Below, piece by piece: positions 26,650-34,807 of a DNA stretch of 64,000 nt. The stretch covers positions 434,001-498,000 of the forward strand of contig NZ_AP024269.1 in the NCBI RefSeq assembly GCF_016629525.1, read 5' to 3'. Each line of letters begins with the position of its first letter. Position 1 is the stretch's first letter. The position numbers and the translations under genes are program-made. Source of the stretch: Kaistia sp. 32K (GTDB lineage: Bacteria > Pseudomonadota > Alphaproteobacteria > Rhizobiales > Kaistiaceae). The notes below the pieces were generated by a model, which did no database searches, had not been told where the DNA came from, and saw nothing but the letters and a program-made list of their open reading frames with translations.

Positions 26650-27573
26650 CTAGCGCTCGCCGAGCGCCGAAAGCGCCGTCACGGCGGCCGAGGCGCGGTT
26701 CTCGACGCCGAGCTTCTGGTAGACCTGCTCGAGGTGCTTGTTCACCGTGCGCGGCGACAGGCCGAGGATCTCGGCGATGTCGCGGTTGGACTTGCCGCGC
26801 GCGATCCAGAGCAGCACCTCCGCCTCGCGCTGGGTGACGGTGAACTGGCGGCGCAGCAGCGCCTCCTGGCCGCTGTCGTCCTCGCTCGACAGGCGGAACA
26901 GGAATTCGTCCTCGCCGGTCTTGCCGAGGAAGGCGAGCTGCAGCTGCCTACCGCCCTCGACCGGGATGGGTCCGGGCTGGGTGGTGCCGCCGCGCTCGCC
27001 GGCCGAGACGCGCAGCCAGACGCGGATGCTTTCCGGCAGGCGGATATGGCCGTCGCAACTTGGCAGCGTCGCTTCGAGCAGCTTCACCGCCTGTGGCGTG
27101 CACCAGCGGATCTCGCCCTCGCGATTGGCGGCGAGCAGGTAGCGCCCGGCCGTGTCGAGCGCGAGGCGCGCGCTCTGCGCCGTGCGGGCATTGGCGAGGT
27201 GGACGCGGATGCGGGCGAGCAGCACGTCGAGCACGATCGGCTTGGTGACGTAGTCGACGCCGCCCGCCTCCAGCCCCTCGAGCACATGCTCGGTCTCGGA
27301 CAGGCCGGTCATGAAGATGACGGGCACATGCGCGAGCGCCGTGTTCGCCTTCAGCCGGCGGCAGGCCTCGAAGCCGTCCATGCCGGGCATCACCGCATCC
27401 ATCAGCACGATGTCGGGCGTGATCCGCTCGACGAGCGTCAGCGCCCGCGCGCCCGAGGTCGCGACCAGCACGGTGGCGCCGGAGCGTTCCAGCGCCTCGG
27501 TGAGAAAACTCAGCGTCTCGGGCGAATCGTCGACGACGAGGACGATGTCGCGGCCATGCGTCGTCTCACTCAT
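26650..27573 (-). CDS. NarL/LuxR-type response regulator, partner of the transporter-fused kinase
   Basis: A 307-residue response regulator. The receiver domain (1-125) has DD15-16, phospho-acceptor D59 in IVLMDAVMPGMDG, Thr in FMTGL and Lys in VTKPI. A PAS-like middle segment follows (about 140-210: AANREGEIRWCTPQAVKLL), then a LuxR helix-turn-helix (FTVTQREAEVLLWIARGKSNRDIAEILGLSPRTVNKHLEQVY). Its ATG overlaps the end of the kinase gene by 8 bases (ATGAGTGA, 27566-27573), so the pair is coupled. The urea importer is divergent on the far side of the kinase gene and is the obvious candidate target. Confidence 0.92.
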   Translation of the reverse strand: MSETTHGRDIVLVVDDSPETLSFLTEALERSGATVLVATSGARALTLVERITPDIVLMDAVMPGMDGFEACRRLKANTALAHVPVIFMTGLSETEHVLEGLEAGGVDYVTKPIVLDVLLARIRVHLANARTAQSARLALDTAGRYLLAANREGEIRWCTPQAVKLLEATLPSCDGHIRLPESIRVWLRVSAGERGGTTQPGPIPVEGGRQLQLAFLGKTGEDEFLFRLSSEDDSGQEALLRRQFTVTQREAEVLLWIARGKSNRDIAEILGLSPRTVNKHLEQVYQKLGVENRASAAVTALSALGER

Positions 27574-30500
27574 GCTCGCTCACTTCCTCCAGCGTCGCCT
27601 GGTAGCGGTCGAAGTCGAAATTCCGGAGATGCCCGCGCAGCGCCGCCACGAAGGGCTGGTTGTCCGTCTCGGCCGAAAGCGCTTCCAGCTTAGCCTCGAT
27701 GCCGCGGACATAGCCGATATGGCCGAGATCGAGAAGCTCGCGCACATGGTCGGCGCCGGGGCTGCGCAGCGGCGCCGCGACCTCGATGCGAGGCGCCGGC
27801 GGCTCGTCGATCCAGTCGAGCTGCAGCAGCGCCTGGATGCGGTCGAGCAGCTGCCGCATCTCGAAGGGCTTCGGCAATGCCGCGTCATGGGCGTCCTCGG
27901 CCGGTTCCGGCTGCATCTCGCCGAGGCTCGCCGACAGCATGACGATCGGCGCGGCATGGCCGCCTTCTCGCAGCCGCCGCGCCAGCTCCCAGCCGGTCAT
28001 GCCGGGCATCGAGATGTCGAGCAGGAAGAGATCGGGCCGGATGTCGGCGGTGAGCGCCAGGCAGGCGGGGCCGTCGGCGACGGCGAGCACGGTGAAGCCG
28101 AGCGGCTCCAGGATCTGCCGCACCAGCTCGCGATGATCCTGGTCGTCGTCGGCGACGAGGATGACGCGGCGCTGGCCCTGATAGCCGAACACCCGCTTGG
28201 CCGGCGGCGGCAGCGGCGCCGGCCGGTCGATGGCGGTGAGCATGACGCGCACCTCGAACCGGCTGCCGGCGCCAGGCCGGCTGGTGAGCCGGATGTCGCC
28301 GCCCATCAGCTGCGCCAGCATCTTCGTTATGGTGAGCCCGAGCCCGGTGCCGGGGGCTGCCAGCGCCTGCGCGCCGCTGCCGCGCTCGAACGGCTCGAAG
28401 ATGCGGTCGAGATCCTCGGCGGCGATGCCGGGGCCGGTATCCTCGACGGTGAGCGTCGCGATCTGGCTGCGATAGGCGAGGCGGAAGGTGACGCCGCCCT
28501 GGTCGGTGAACTTGATCGCGTTGGAGAGCAGATTGACCAGGATCTGGCGCAGCCGCTTCTCGTCGGTCGCCACCACTTCGGGTAGCTGCTCCGGCCGCTC
28601 GAAGCGGAAGGCGAGGCCCTTCGCCTCGGCCTGGAAGCGGAACATGTCGACCAACTGGTCGAGGAAATCGCCGAGCCGGATCTCGTCGCGCTGCAGCCGC
28701 AGCCGGCCCGTCTCGATGCGCGAGATCTCCAAAAGCCCGTCGATCAGGCCGGAGAGGTGCTCGGCGCTGCGCCGGATGACGCTGATATTGCCCTGCCGCT
28801 CGCGCGGGATGCTCTCGTCGCGCTCCAGGATCTGCGCATAGCCGAAGACGGCGTTGAGTGGCGTGCGCAATTCGTGGCTCAGGCCGACGAGGTAGCGGCT
28901 CTTCGCCTGGTTGGCGGATTCGGCCACTTCCTTGGCGCGCTGCAATTCGGCGTCGGTCTTCCGGTGCGCCTCGATTTCGCGGAGCAGCAGCGTCGTCTGC
29001 CGCGCCGATTCCTCCTGCGCCACATGCCGGCTTTCGTTGGCGAGCACGAGAAACCAGGCGGCAATGCCGGAGACGATCAGCAGGATGAAGAACGCCGCCC
29101 ACAGCGTCTGGCCGATGATGCCGCCGAAGCCGCTCTCGTGCACGCCGCGATAGGAGGTCGCCTGCACGTGGATCAAGAGCAGCACCAGGCTTATCACCGC
29201 CATGAACAGGGTCAGCACGCCGGCATAGTGGATGATGCGCGGGCTGATGCGCTTGGCGAGCCCGGTCGGCAACACGGCGGCGGCGGCGATGCTCACCTGG
29301 TTCTGCAACCGCGCATGCGGCTTGCAAAGATCGTGGCAGCGGGCGTCGAGCGAGCAGCAGAGCGAGCAGATCGGCCCGGAATAGGCCGGGCAATAGGCGG
29401 TGTCCTCCGGCTCGAAATAGTGCTCGCAGACCGTGCAGCGGATCTCCTTGATTTGATGCCAATGGGCGCGCGGCTTTCGCGCCAGGTAGTAGCGCCCGCC
29501 CGTGCCGCAGGCGATCAGGGGAGCCGCCACCAGCGCCACGCCGAGCGCGATGAACGGGGCGAAGGCCTGCGCCACCGCGCCGGCGAGGCCGACCGCCGCG
29601 CCAAGGCCGAGCAGGGTGGCGATCGCCATCGCGCCGACGCCGACCGGGTTGATGTCGTAGAGATGGGCGCGTTTGAACTCGATCCCCGGCGGCGACAGGC
29701 CGAGCGGCTTGCTGATGGCGAGGTCGGCGACGATGGTGCCGAGCCAGGCGACGGCGACGACGGAAAACAGGCCGAGCGTCTGCTCCAGCGCCTGGTAGAT
29801 GCCGAGCTCCATCAGGAGCAGCGCGATCGCGACGTTGAAGAGCAGCCAGACGACGCGGCCGGGATGGCTGTGCGTCAGCCGCGAGAAGAAGTTCGACCAG
29901 GCGAGCGAGCCCGCATAGGCGTTCATCACGTTGATCTTCAACTGCGAGACGACGACGAAGGCGGCGGTCAGGAACAAAGCCGCGTCGGGCCAGGGCAGCA
30001 CGTAACCAAAGGCGACGACATACATCCGCGCCGGCTCGGCCGCGTGCTCGACCGGCACGCCATGCCGGAGCGCCAGCACGGCGAGGAAGGAGCCGAACAG
30101 CAGTTTTGGCGCGCCGACGAGGATCCAGCCGGCGCCAGCGAGCAGCGTCGCGATACGGCCGCGTTTTCCTTCAAGGCCCTGGGCGGGCAGGAAGCGCAGG
30201 ATATCGACCTGTTCGCCGATCTGCGGCATCAGGCCGAGGATCACCGAACAGGCGGCGCCGAGCGAGACCAGGCCGATGCCGTTTCCCGCCGTTGTCGGCG
30301 CCAGGCCCTCGAAGGCGAACCAGGAGGCGAGGGAGCCGGAATCCTGCCAGAGGATGAAGCCGACCGGCAGGATGTTGAGGATGATCCAGAGCGGCTGGGT
30401 CAGGAGCTGGAAGCGGCTGATCCAGGTGATGCCATGCGTCACCAGCGGGATGACGATGACAGCGCTCAGTATGTAGCCGAGCCAGATCGGGATGCCGAAG

Positions 30501-30931
30501 GCGATCTCCAGCGCCGTCGTCATGATCGAGGCTTCGATCGCGAACAGGATGAAGGTGAAGGTGGCGTAGATCAGCGAGGTGACGGTCGAGCCGATATAGC
30601 CGAAGCCGGCGCCGCGGGTGAGCAGGTCGATGTCGACGCCGTAGCGCGCCGCATAGCGGGCGATCGGCAGGCCGGTCAGGAACAGCACGATTCCGACGAT
30701 CGCGGTCGCGTAGAGGGTGGTCATCGTGCCGTGCGACAGCGTGATCGCGCCGCCGACCGCCTCCAGCGCCAGGAAGGAAATGGCGCCGATCGCCGTCTGC
30801 GCGACGCGCGGCGTGGTCCAGCGCCGGGCGCTTTTGGCGGTGAAGCGGAGCGCGTAGTCCTCCAGCGTCTGGTTGGCGACCCAGCGATTGTAGTCGCGGC
30901 GGACGGGGAGGATCCGCTGTCGTCCGGTCAT
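27566..30931 (-). CDS. Hybrid histidine kinase fused to an NCS1-like transporter domain, with Cys-rich zinc-ribbon-like insert
   Basis: A membrane protein of 1121 residues. Residues ~1-480 form about 12 spans resembling cytosine/purine (NCS1) permeases (FTAKSARRWTTPRVAQTAIG; LTRGAGFGYIGSTVTSL). Residues 499-536 hold nine Cys in CTVC, YC, CSLCC, RC and DLC patterns, likely metal-binding. Two more spans (~570-590, 608-630), a coiled coil and the kinase follow: H686 in LVGLSHELRTPLN, then ATPase boxes (NLLSNAIKF, DTGPGI, GTGLGL), then a receiver with D972 (LFLLDISMPGM) and a C-terminal tail of about 70 residues. It probably senses a transported or bound nitrogen compound. The divergent urt operon suggests urea or a purine-derived signal; that is inference from position. 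Confidence 0.9.
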   Translation of the reverse strand: MTGRQRILPVRRDYNRWVANQTLEDYALRFTAKSARRWTTPRVAQTAIGAISFLALEAVGGAITLSHGTMTTLYATAIVGIVLFLTGLPIARYAARYGVDIDLLTRGAGFGYIGSTVTSLIYATFTFILFAIEASIMTTALEIAFGIPIWLGYILSAVIVIPLVTHGITWISRFQLLTQPLWIILNILPVGFILWQDSGSLASWFAFEGLAPTTAGNGIGLVSLGAACSVILGLMPQIGEQVDILRFLPAQGLEGKRGRIATLLAGAGWILVGAPKLLFGSFLAVLALRHGVPVEHAAEPARMYVVAFGYVLPWPDAALFLTAAFVVVSQLKINVMNAYAGSLAWSNFFSRLTHSHPGRVVWLLFNVAIALLLMELGIYQALEQTLGLFSVVAVAWLGTIVADLAISKPLGLSPPGIEFKRAHLYDINPVGVGAMAIATLLGLGAAVGLAGAVAQAFAPFIALGVALVAAPLIACGTGGRYYLARKPRAHWHQIKEIRCTVCEHYFEPEDTAYCPAYSGPICSLCCSLDARCHDLCKPHARLQNQVSIAAAAVLPTGLAKRISPRIIHYAGVLTLFMAVISLVLLLIHVQATSYRGVHESGFGGIIGQTLWAAFFILLIVSGIAAWFLVLANESRHVAQEESARQTTLLLREIEAHRKTDAELQRAKEVAESANQAKSRYLVGLSHELRTPLNAVFGYAQILERDESIPRERQGNISVIRRSAEHLSGLIDGLLEISRIETGRLRLQRDEIRLGDFLDQLVDMFRFQAEAKGLAFRFERPEQLPEVVATDEKRLRQILVNLLSNAIKFTDQGGVTFRLAYRSQIATLTVEDTGPGIAAEDLDRIFEPFERGSGAQALAAPGTGLGLTITKMLAQLMGGDIRLTSRPGAGSRFEVRVMLTAIDRPAPLPPPAKRVFGYQGQRRVILVADDDQDHRELVRQILEPLGFTVLAVADGPACLALTADIRPDLFLLDISMPGMTGWELARRLREGGHAAPIVMLSASLGEMQPEPAEDAHDAALPKPFEMRQLLDRIQALLQLDWIDEPPAPRIEVAAPLRSPGADHVRELLDLGHIGYVRGIEAKLEALSAETDNQPFVAALRGHLRNFDFDRYQATLEEVSEHE

Positions 30932-31041
30932 CGCGCTCTGCTCATCTTCTGGGCGTGCCTACTAATTAAGCGAAGATGCGCGATCCCGCGCTGCGGCGCA
31001 AGATGGGCGGGGGTGATTTTGCGGGCGGTCGGCCGCCCCTT

Positions 31042-31163
31042 CACCTCTCCCATGGGGAGAGGTCGACGGCCGAAGGCCGGCGGGTGAGGGGTTGCGGCCT
31101 CACCGGATAGTTCCCACCCCCTCACCCGGAGCTTCGCTCCGACCTCTCCCTGTGGGAGAGGTG
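31042..31163. repeat. Palindromic repeat, family A
   Basis: CACCTCTCCCATGGGGAGAGGTCGACGG... to ...CCTGTGGGAGAGGTG, the third copy of this element, in the 627-base gap between the kinase gene and urtA. It includes the internal hairpins CGGCCGAAGGCCG and CGGAGCTTCGCTCCG. Confidence 0.85.
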
Positions 31164-31172
31164 AGGGGCTCG

Positions 31173-31284
31173 CCGTCATCCCGGCCTCCGAGCCGGGATC
31201 CATTCCAGCCGGGTTGCCGGTCGTTGGAGCGCAACAACGTTGGCCTCAGGCTGTATGGATCCTCGCCTTCGCGAGGATGACGGC
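31173..31284. repeat. Palindromic repeat, family B
   Basis: CCGTCATCCCGGCCTCCGAGCCGGGATCCA at the left end and GGATCCTCGCCTTCGCGAGGATGACGG at the right end, directly after the family A copy. The middle (around 31215-31245) is unlike the other copies. No gene is supported in the rest of the gap up to urtA. Confidence 0.7.
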
Positions 31285-31382
31285 GGAGGGTGAGACGAGG
31301 TGGAGAGCCCTCCCTCCCCATGGCAGAGGCGAAGGCCCCGCCGTCGTCTCGGCAGCCCCCCGCCCAGCCCCTCCCGCCGACC

Positions 31383-31398
31383 TACGTCAATCGACGTA
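31383..31398. promoter_or_regulatory. Inverted repeat TACGTC-N4-GACGTA upstream of urtA
   Basis: A perfect 6-base inverted repeat with a 4-base centre (AATC), 161 bases before the urtA start, followed by AT-rich TATATG that could be part of a -10 region. A short symmetric site of this size suits a NarL/LuxR-type dimer such as the adjacent response regulator. The assignment is inference. Confidence 0.45.
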
Positions 31399-31558
31399 TA
31401 TGCTGCACTGCCAAAACTGCCGAGACTTCCCCCAAGAACGCGGTCGGCCCGGCGACCCGCCGGATATCCCGCCGATCCCGTTCCGCGATGGTCGAACGCA
31501 ACCGCTCCGCCCGGCAGGAAATGTCGCGGAAAGGGGCCAGCAGGGGGAATGGATACCG

Positions 31559-32857
31559 ATGAGCTACATGAGCCGCATCGTCGGCGCGATCGCGACGGCC
31601 GCCATGATCGGCGCCGGAACGGTTGGCGCCATCGCCGCGGAGGACACGATCAAGGTCGGCGTTCTCCATTCGCTGTCGGGCACGATGGCGATTTCCGAGA
31701 CGACGCTGAAGGACACCGTCCTGTTCCTGATCGACGAGCAGAACAAGAAGGGCGGCGTGCTGGGCAAGAAGCTCGAGGCGGTCGTCGTCGACCCGGCCTC
31801 GAACTGGCCGCTCTTCGCCGAGAAGGCGCGCGAGCTGATCAGCCAGGACAAGGTTTCGGTCGTGTTCGGCTGCTGGACCTCGGTCTCGCGCAAGTCGGTG
31901 CTGCCGGTGTTCAAGGAGCTGAACTCGATCCTGTTCTATCCCGTCCAGTATGAGGGCGAGGAGAGCGAGCGGAACGTCTTCTACACCGGCGCCGCGCCGA
32001 ACCAGCAGGCGATCCCCGCCGTCGATTATCTGATGAGCGAGGAAGGCGGCGCCGTGAAGCGCTGGGTGCTCGAAGGCACCGACTACGTCTATCCGCGCAC
32101 CACCAACAAGATCCTCGAAGCCTATCTGAAGTCGAAGGGCGTCGCCGCCGAGGACATTCTGGTCAACTACACGCCGTTCGGCTTCTCCGACTGGCAGACC
32201 GAAGTCGCCGCGATCAAGAAGTTCGGCTCGGCCGGCAAGAAGACCGCCGTCGTCTCGACCGTCAATGGCGACGCCAACGTGCCGTTCTACAAGGAGCTCG
32301 GCAACCAGGGCATCAAGGCGACCGATATCCCGGTCGTGGCCTTCTCGGTCGGCGAGGAAGAGCTGGCCGGCATCGACACCAAGCCGCTCGTCGGCCATCT
32401 CGCCGCCTGGAACTACTTCCAGTCGATCGACACGCCGGAGAACGAGGAATTCATCAAGAAGTGGCGCGCCTTCATCGGCAACGACAAGCGCACCACCAAC
32501 GACCCGATGGAAGCGACCGTCATCGGCTTCAACGCCTGGGTGAAGGCGGTCGAGAAGGCCGGCACGACTAATTCCGACGCGGTGATCGACGGACTGATCG
32601 GCGTCTCGGTGCCGAACCTGACCGGCGGCTTCTCCACCATCATGCCGAACCACCACATCACCAAGCCCGTCTATATCGGCGAGATCCAGGACGACGGCCA
32701 GATCGACGTCGTGTGGCAGACCCCGGGCTTGGTCGTCGGCGACGAATGGTCCGACTACCTGCCGGACTCGAAGGACCTGATCTCCGATTGGCGGGCTCCG
32801 ATGTCCTGCGGCAACTTCAACGTCGCGACCGGCAAGTGCGGCGGCAAGGGTTCCTGA
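31559..32857 (+). CDS. urtA: Urea ABC transporter substrate-binding protein
   Basis: A 432-residue periplasmic binding protein of the urea/short-chain amide type. The signal peptide MSYMSRIVGAIATAAMIGAGTVGAIAAE is followed by TIKVGVLHSLSGTMAISETTLKD, a hallmark start of mature UrtA, then VFGCWTSVSRKSVLPVFKE, LFYPVQYEGEE and NYFQSIDTPENEEFIKKW, all typical. It captures urea in the periplasm for the UrtBC channel. The start at 31559 is preceded by a G-rich GGGGGAA; ATG 31568 is an alternative. The frame is open far upstream (to 31214) across repeat DNA, which is not coding. A strong hairpin follows the gene. Confidence 0.95.
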   Translation: MSYMSRIVGAIATAAMIGAGTVGAIAAEDTIKVGVLHSLSGTMAISETTLKDTVLFLIDEQNKKGGVLGKKLEAVVVDPASNWPLFAEKARELISQDKVSVVFGCWTSVSRKSVLPVFKELNSILFYPVQYEGEESERNVFYTGAAPNQQAIPAVDYLMSEEGGAVKRWVLEGTDYVYPRTTNKILEAYLKSKGVAAEDILVNYTPFGFSDWQTEVAAIKKFGSAGKKTAVVSTVNGDANVPFYKELGNQGIKATDIPVVAFSVGEEELAGIDTKPLVGHLAAWNYFQSIDTPENEEFIKKWRAFIGNDKRTTNDPMEATVIGFNAWVKAVEKAGTTNSDAVIDGLIGVSVPNLTGGFSTIMPNHHITKPVYIGEIQDDGQIDVVWQTPGLVVGDEWSDYLPDSKDLISDWRAPMSCGNFNVATGKCGGKGS

Positions 32858-32879
32858 CCTCCGCCGGAAAGCCCGAGAA

Positions 32880-32908
32880 GACGGGAGGCGGCGCGTCCGC
32901 CTCCCGTC
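32880..32908 (+). terminator. Intercistronic hairpin after urtA
   Basis: GACGGGAGGCGG and CCGCCTCCCGTC form a perfect 12-bp stem with a 5-base loop (CGCGT), 22 bases after the urtA stop. No T-run follows. It probably protects the urtA message or partly attenuates transcription into urtB. Confidence 0.75.
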
Positions 32909-32940
32909 CTTCCATCAAGCCGCGTGGCCTAGATGGCGTG

Positions 32941-33069
32941 CGTCCTTCGAGACGGCCCTCCGGGCCTCCTCAGGATGATGGAAGCCGAGCTTTGCAGGTC
33001 CGCTAACGCCGCCTGGCCATTGCCTCGACCTCAACATGGTGAGGAGCCCGTGCAACGGGCGTCTCGAAC
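32941..33069. repeat. Palindromic repeat pair, family C (CGTCCTTCGAGAC type)
   Basis: CGTCCTTCGAGACGGCCCTCCGGGCCTCCTCAGGATGATGG at the left and CTCAACATGGTGAGGAGCCCGTGCAACGGGCGTCTCGAA at the right are two diverged inverted copies of one short palindromic unit, separated by about 45 bases. It sits in the urtA-urtB gap, so the operon message carries it. Confidence 0.6.
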
Positions 33070-33114
33070 CTCGCACCACTCGAAAACCCGGCCCCCGCGC
33101 CCGAGGACAAATCC

Positions 33115-34737
33115 GTGGTCGACATGATCCAACGTTTCAAGGCCCTTCTCGCCGTCCTGGCTCTCGTCCTCGTCGCCGCGCTGCCGGCCCGGGCGGACGA
33201 TCTGAAGCCGCTGGTCGACGGGCTCGGCAAGACCGGCTACGCGGCGCTGAAGGAAGCCGTCGGCGCGCTCGGCGCGAGCGGTGACCCGGCCGTGGCGCCC
33301 GTGCTGCAGGCGCTCGGCGCCGGCGATCTCTATGTGCGGAAATCCGACCGCGCGGTGTTCACCGCCGTGAAGGCCGATGGCGGCTTCAGCCTGAAGGACC
33401 CGCTCACCGGCGCCGATGCGGGCACGGCCGGTTCGCGCGACGTCGAGAAGATCAAGGTCAACAACGCGGTCCGCGAGGCGGTGACATCCGCGCTCGGCTC
33501 ACTGACGCTGATGAGCGCCGATCCGGCCAAGCGCCGCGCCGCGGCGGCCGACATGTTCCGGAACAGCGACCCGGCCCAGATCCCGCTCATCGACCAGGCG
33601 ATCGCCAAGGAGACCGATCCGGCCATCGCGACGACGCTGCAGATGGCGCGCGCCGCGGCGATCCTGAAATCCGACGCGGGCGACGCCGACAAGGTCGCCG
33701 CCATCGTCGCGCTGCAGGCAAAGGGCGGCCGCGACGCACTCGGGCAGCTGACCGCGATCGAGGCCTCGGCGCCGGACGGCGCGGTCAAGGCGGCGGCCGG
33801 GAGCGCGATCACCTCGATCCACGGCACGCTGCAGCTCTGGGACGGCGCGCAGAACATTCTCTATGGCGTCTCGCTCGGTTCCGTCCTGCTGCTCGCCGCG
33901 ATCGGCCTCGCCATCACCTTCGGCGTCATGGGCGTCATCAACATGGCGCATGGCGAGATGGTCATGCTCGGCGCCTATACGACCTTCGTCGTGCAGGAGC
34001 TGATCCGCAACCACGCGCCGTTTCTGTTCGACTGGTCGCTGGCGATCGCGCTGCCGCTCGCCTTTCTCGTCGCCGGCCTCGTCGGCGTCCTGATCGAGCG
34101 CATGGTGATCCGCTATCTCTACGGCCGGCCGCTCGAGACGCTGCTCGCGACCTGGGGCGTGTCGCTGATCCTGCAGCAGGCGGTCCGCACCTGGTTCGGC
34201 CCGAACAACCGCGAGGTCGGCAATCCGTCCTGGATGTCGGGCGCCTTCGAGCTCGGCAATCTGACGATCACTTACAACCGCATGTGGATCGTCGTCTTCG
34301 CGCTGGTGGTGTTCGCGGCGCTGATGCTGGTGCTCAAGCGGACGTCCTTCGGCCTGCAGACCCGCGCCGTGACGCAGAACCGGCCGATGGCCTCCTCCAT
34401 GGGCATCCGCACGCCCTGGGTCGACGCGCTCACCTTCGGCCTCGGCTCCGGCATTGCCGGCATCGCCGGCGTCGCGCTCAGCCAGATCGACAATGTCAGC
34501 CCCAATCTCGGCCAGGGCTACATCATCGACAGTTTCATGGTCGTGGTGTTCGGCGGCGTCGGCAATCTCTGGGGCACGCTGGTCGGCGCCTTCACGCTCG
34601 GCATCGCCAACAAGTTCCTCGAGCCCTATGCCGGCGCCGTGCTCGGCAAGATCCTCGTCCTCGTCTTCATCATCCTGTTCATCCAGAAGCGCCCGCGCGG
34701 CCTGTTCGCGCTGAAGGGCCGGGCGGTGGAGGCATGA
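33115..34737 (+). CDS. urtB: Urea ABC transporter permease UrtB
   Basis: A 540-residue permease. As in other UrtB proteins, a signal peptide (ALLAVLALVLVAALPARA) and a periplasmic helical-repeat domain of about 230 residues precede a branched-chain-amino-acid-type permease domain (about 245-540) with eight or so spans. Permease landmarks are ITFGVMGVINMAHGEMVMLGAYT, LLATWGVSLILQQAVR and VVVFGGVGNLWGTLVGAFTLG. The GTG at 33115 follows GAGGA at a plausible distance; ATG 33124 is the alternative. It pairs with UrtC to form the urea channel. Confidence 0.95.
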   Translation: MVDMIQRFKALLAVLALVLVAALPARADDLKPLVDGLGKTGYAALKEAVGALGASGDPAVAPVLQALGAGDLYVRKSDRAVFTAVKADGGFSLKDPLTGADAGTAGSRDVEKIKVNNAVREAVTSALGSLTLMSADPAKRRAAAADMFRNSDPAQIPLIDQAIAKETDPAIATTLQMARAAAILKSDAGDADKVAAIVALQAKGGRDALGQLTAIEASAPDGAVKAAAGSAITSIHGTLQLWDGAQNILYGVSLGSVLLLAAIGLAITFGVMGVINMAHGEMVMLGAYTTFVVQELIRNHAPFLFDWSLAIALPLAFLVAGLVGVLIERMVIRYLYGRPLETLLATWGVSLILQQAVRTWFGPNNREVGNPSWMSGAFELGNLTITYNRMWIVVFALVVFAALMLVLKRTSFGLQTRAVTQNRPMASSMGIRTPWVDALTFGLGSGIAGIAGVALSQIDNVSPNLGQGYIIDSFMVVVFGGVGNLWGTLVGAFTLGIANKFLEPYAGAVLGKILVLVFIILFIQKRPRGLFALKGRAVEA

Positions 34738-34807
34738 GTGTCTTGATGTCCGCATGGGCCGTGGCCCGCATCCATCCCACGCTACGGACGTCGAAAGGGC
34801 TCGCCCG

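Noticed and set aside
31300..31558. Search for a sigma-54 (GG-N10-GC) promoter before urtA
   Set aside because: The nearest candidate (TGGCAGAGGCGAAGGC, around 31320) has the wrong GG to GC spacing, so nitrogen control by sigma-54 is not supported here.
31214..31558. 115-codon N-terminal extension of urtA
   Set aside because: It translates palindromic repeat DNA and lies before a clear signal peptide at 31559.
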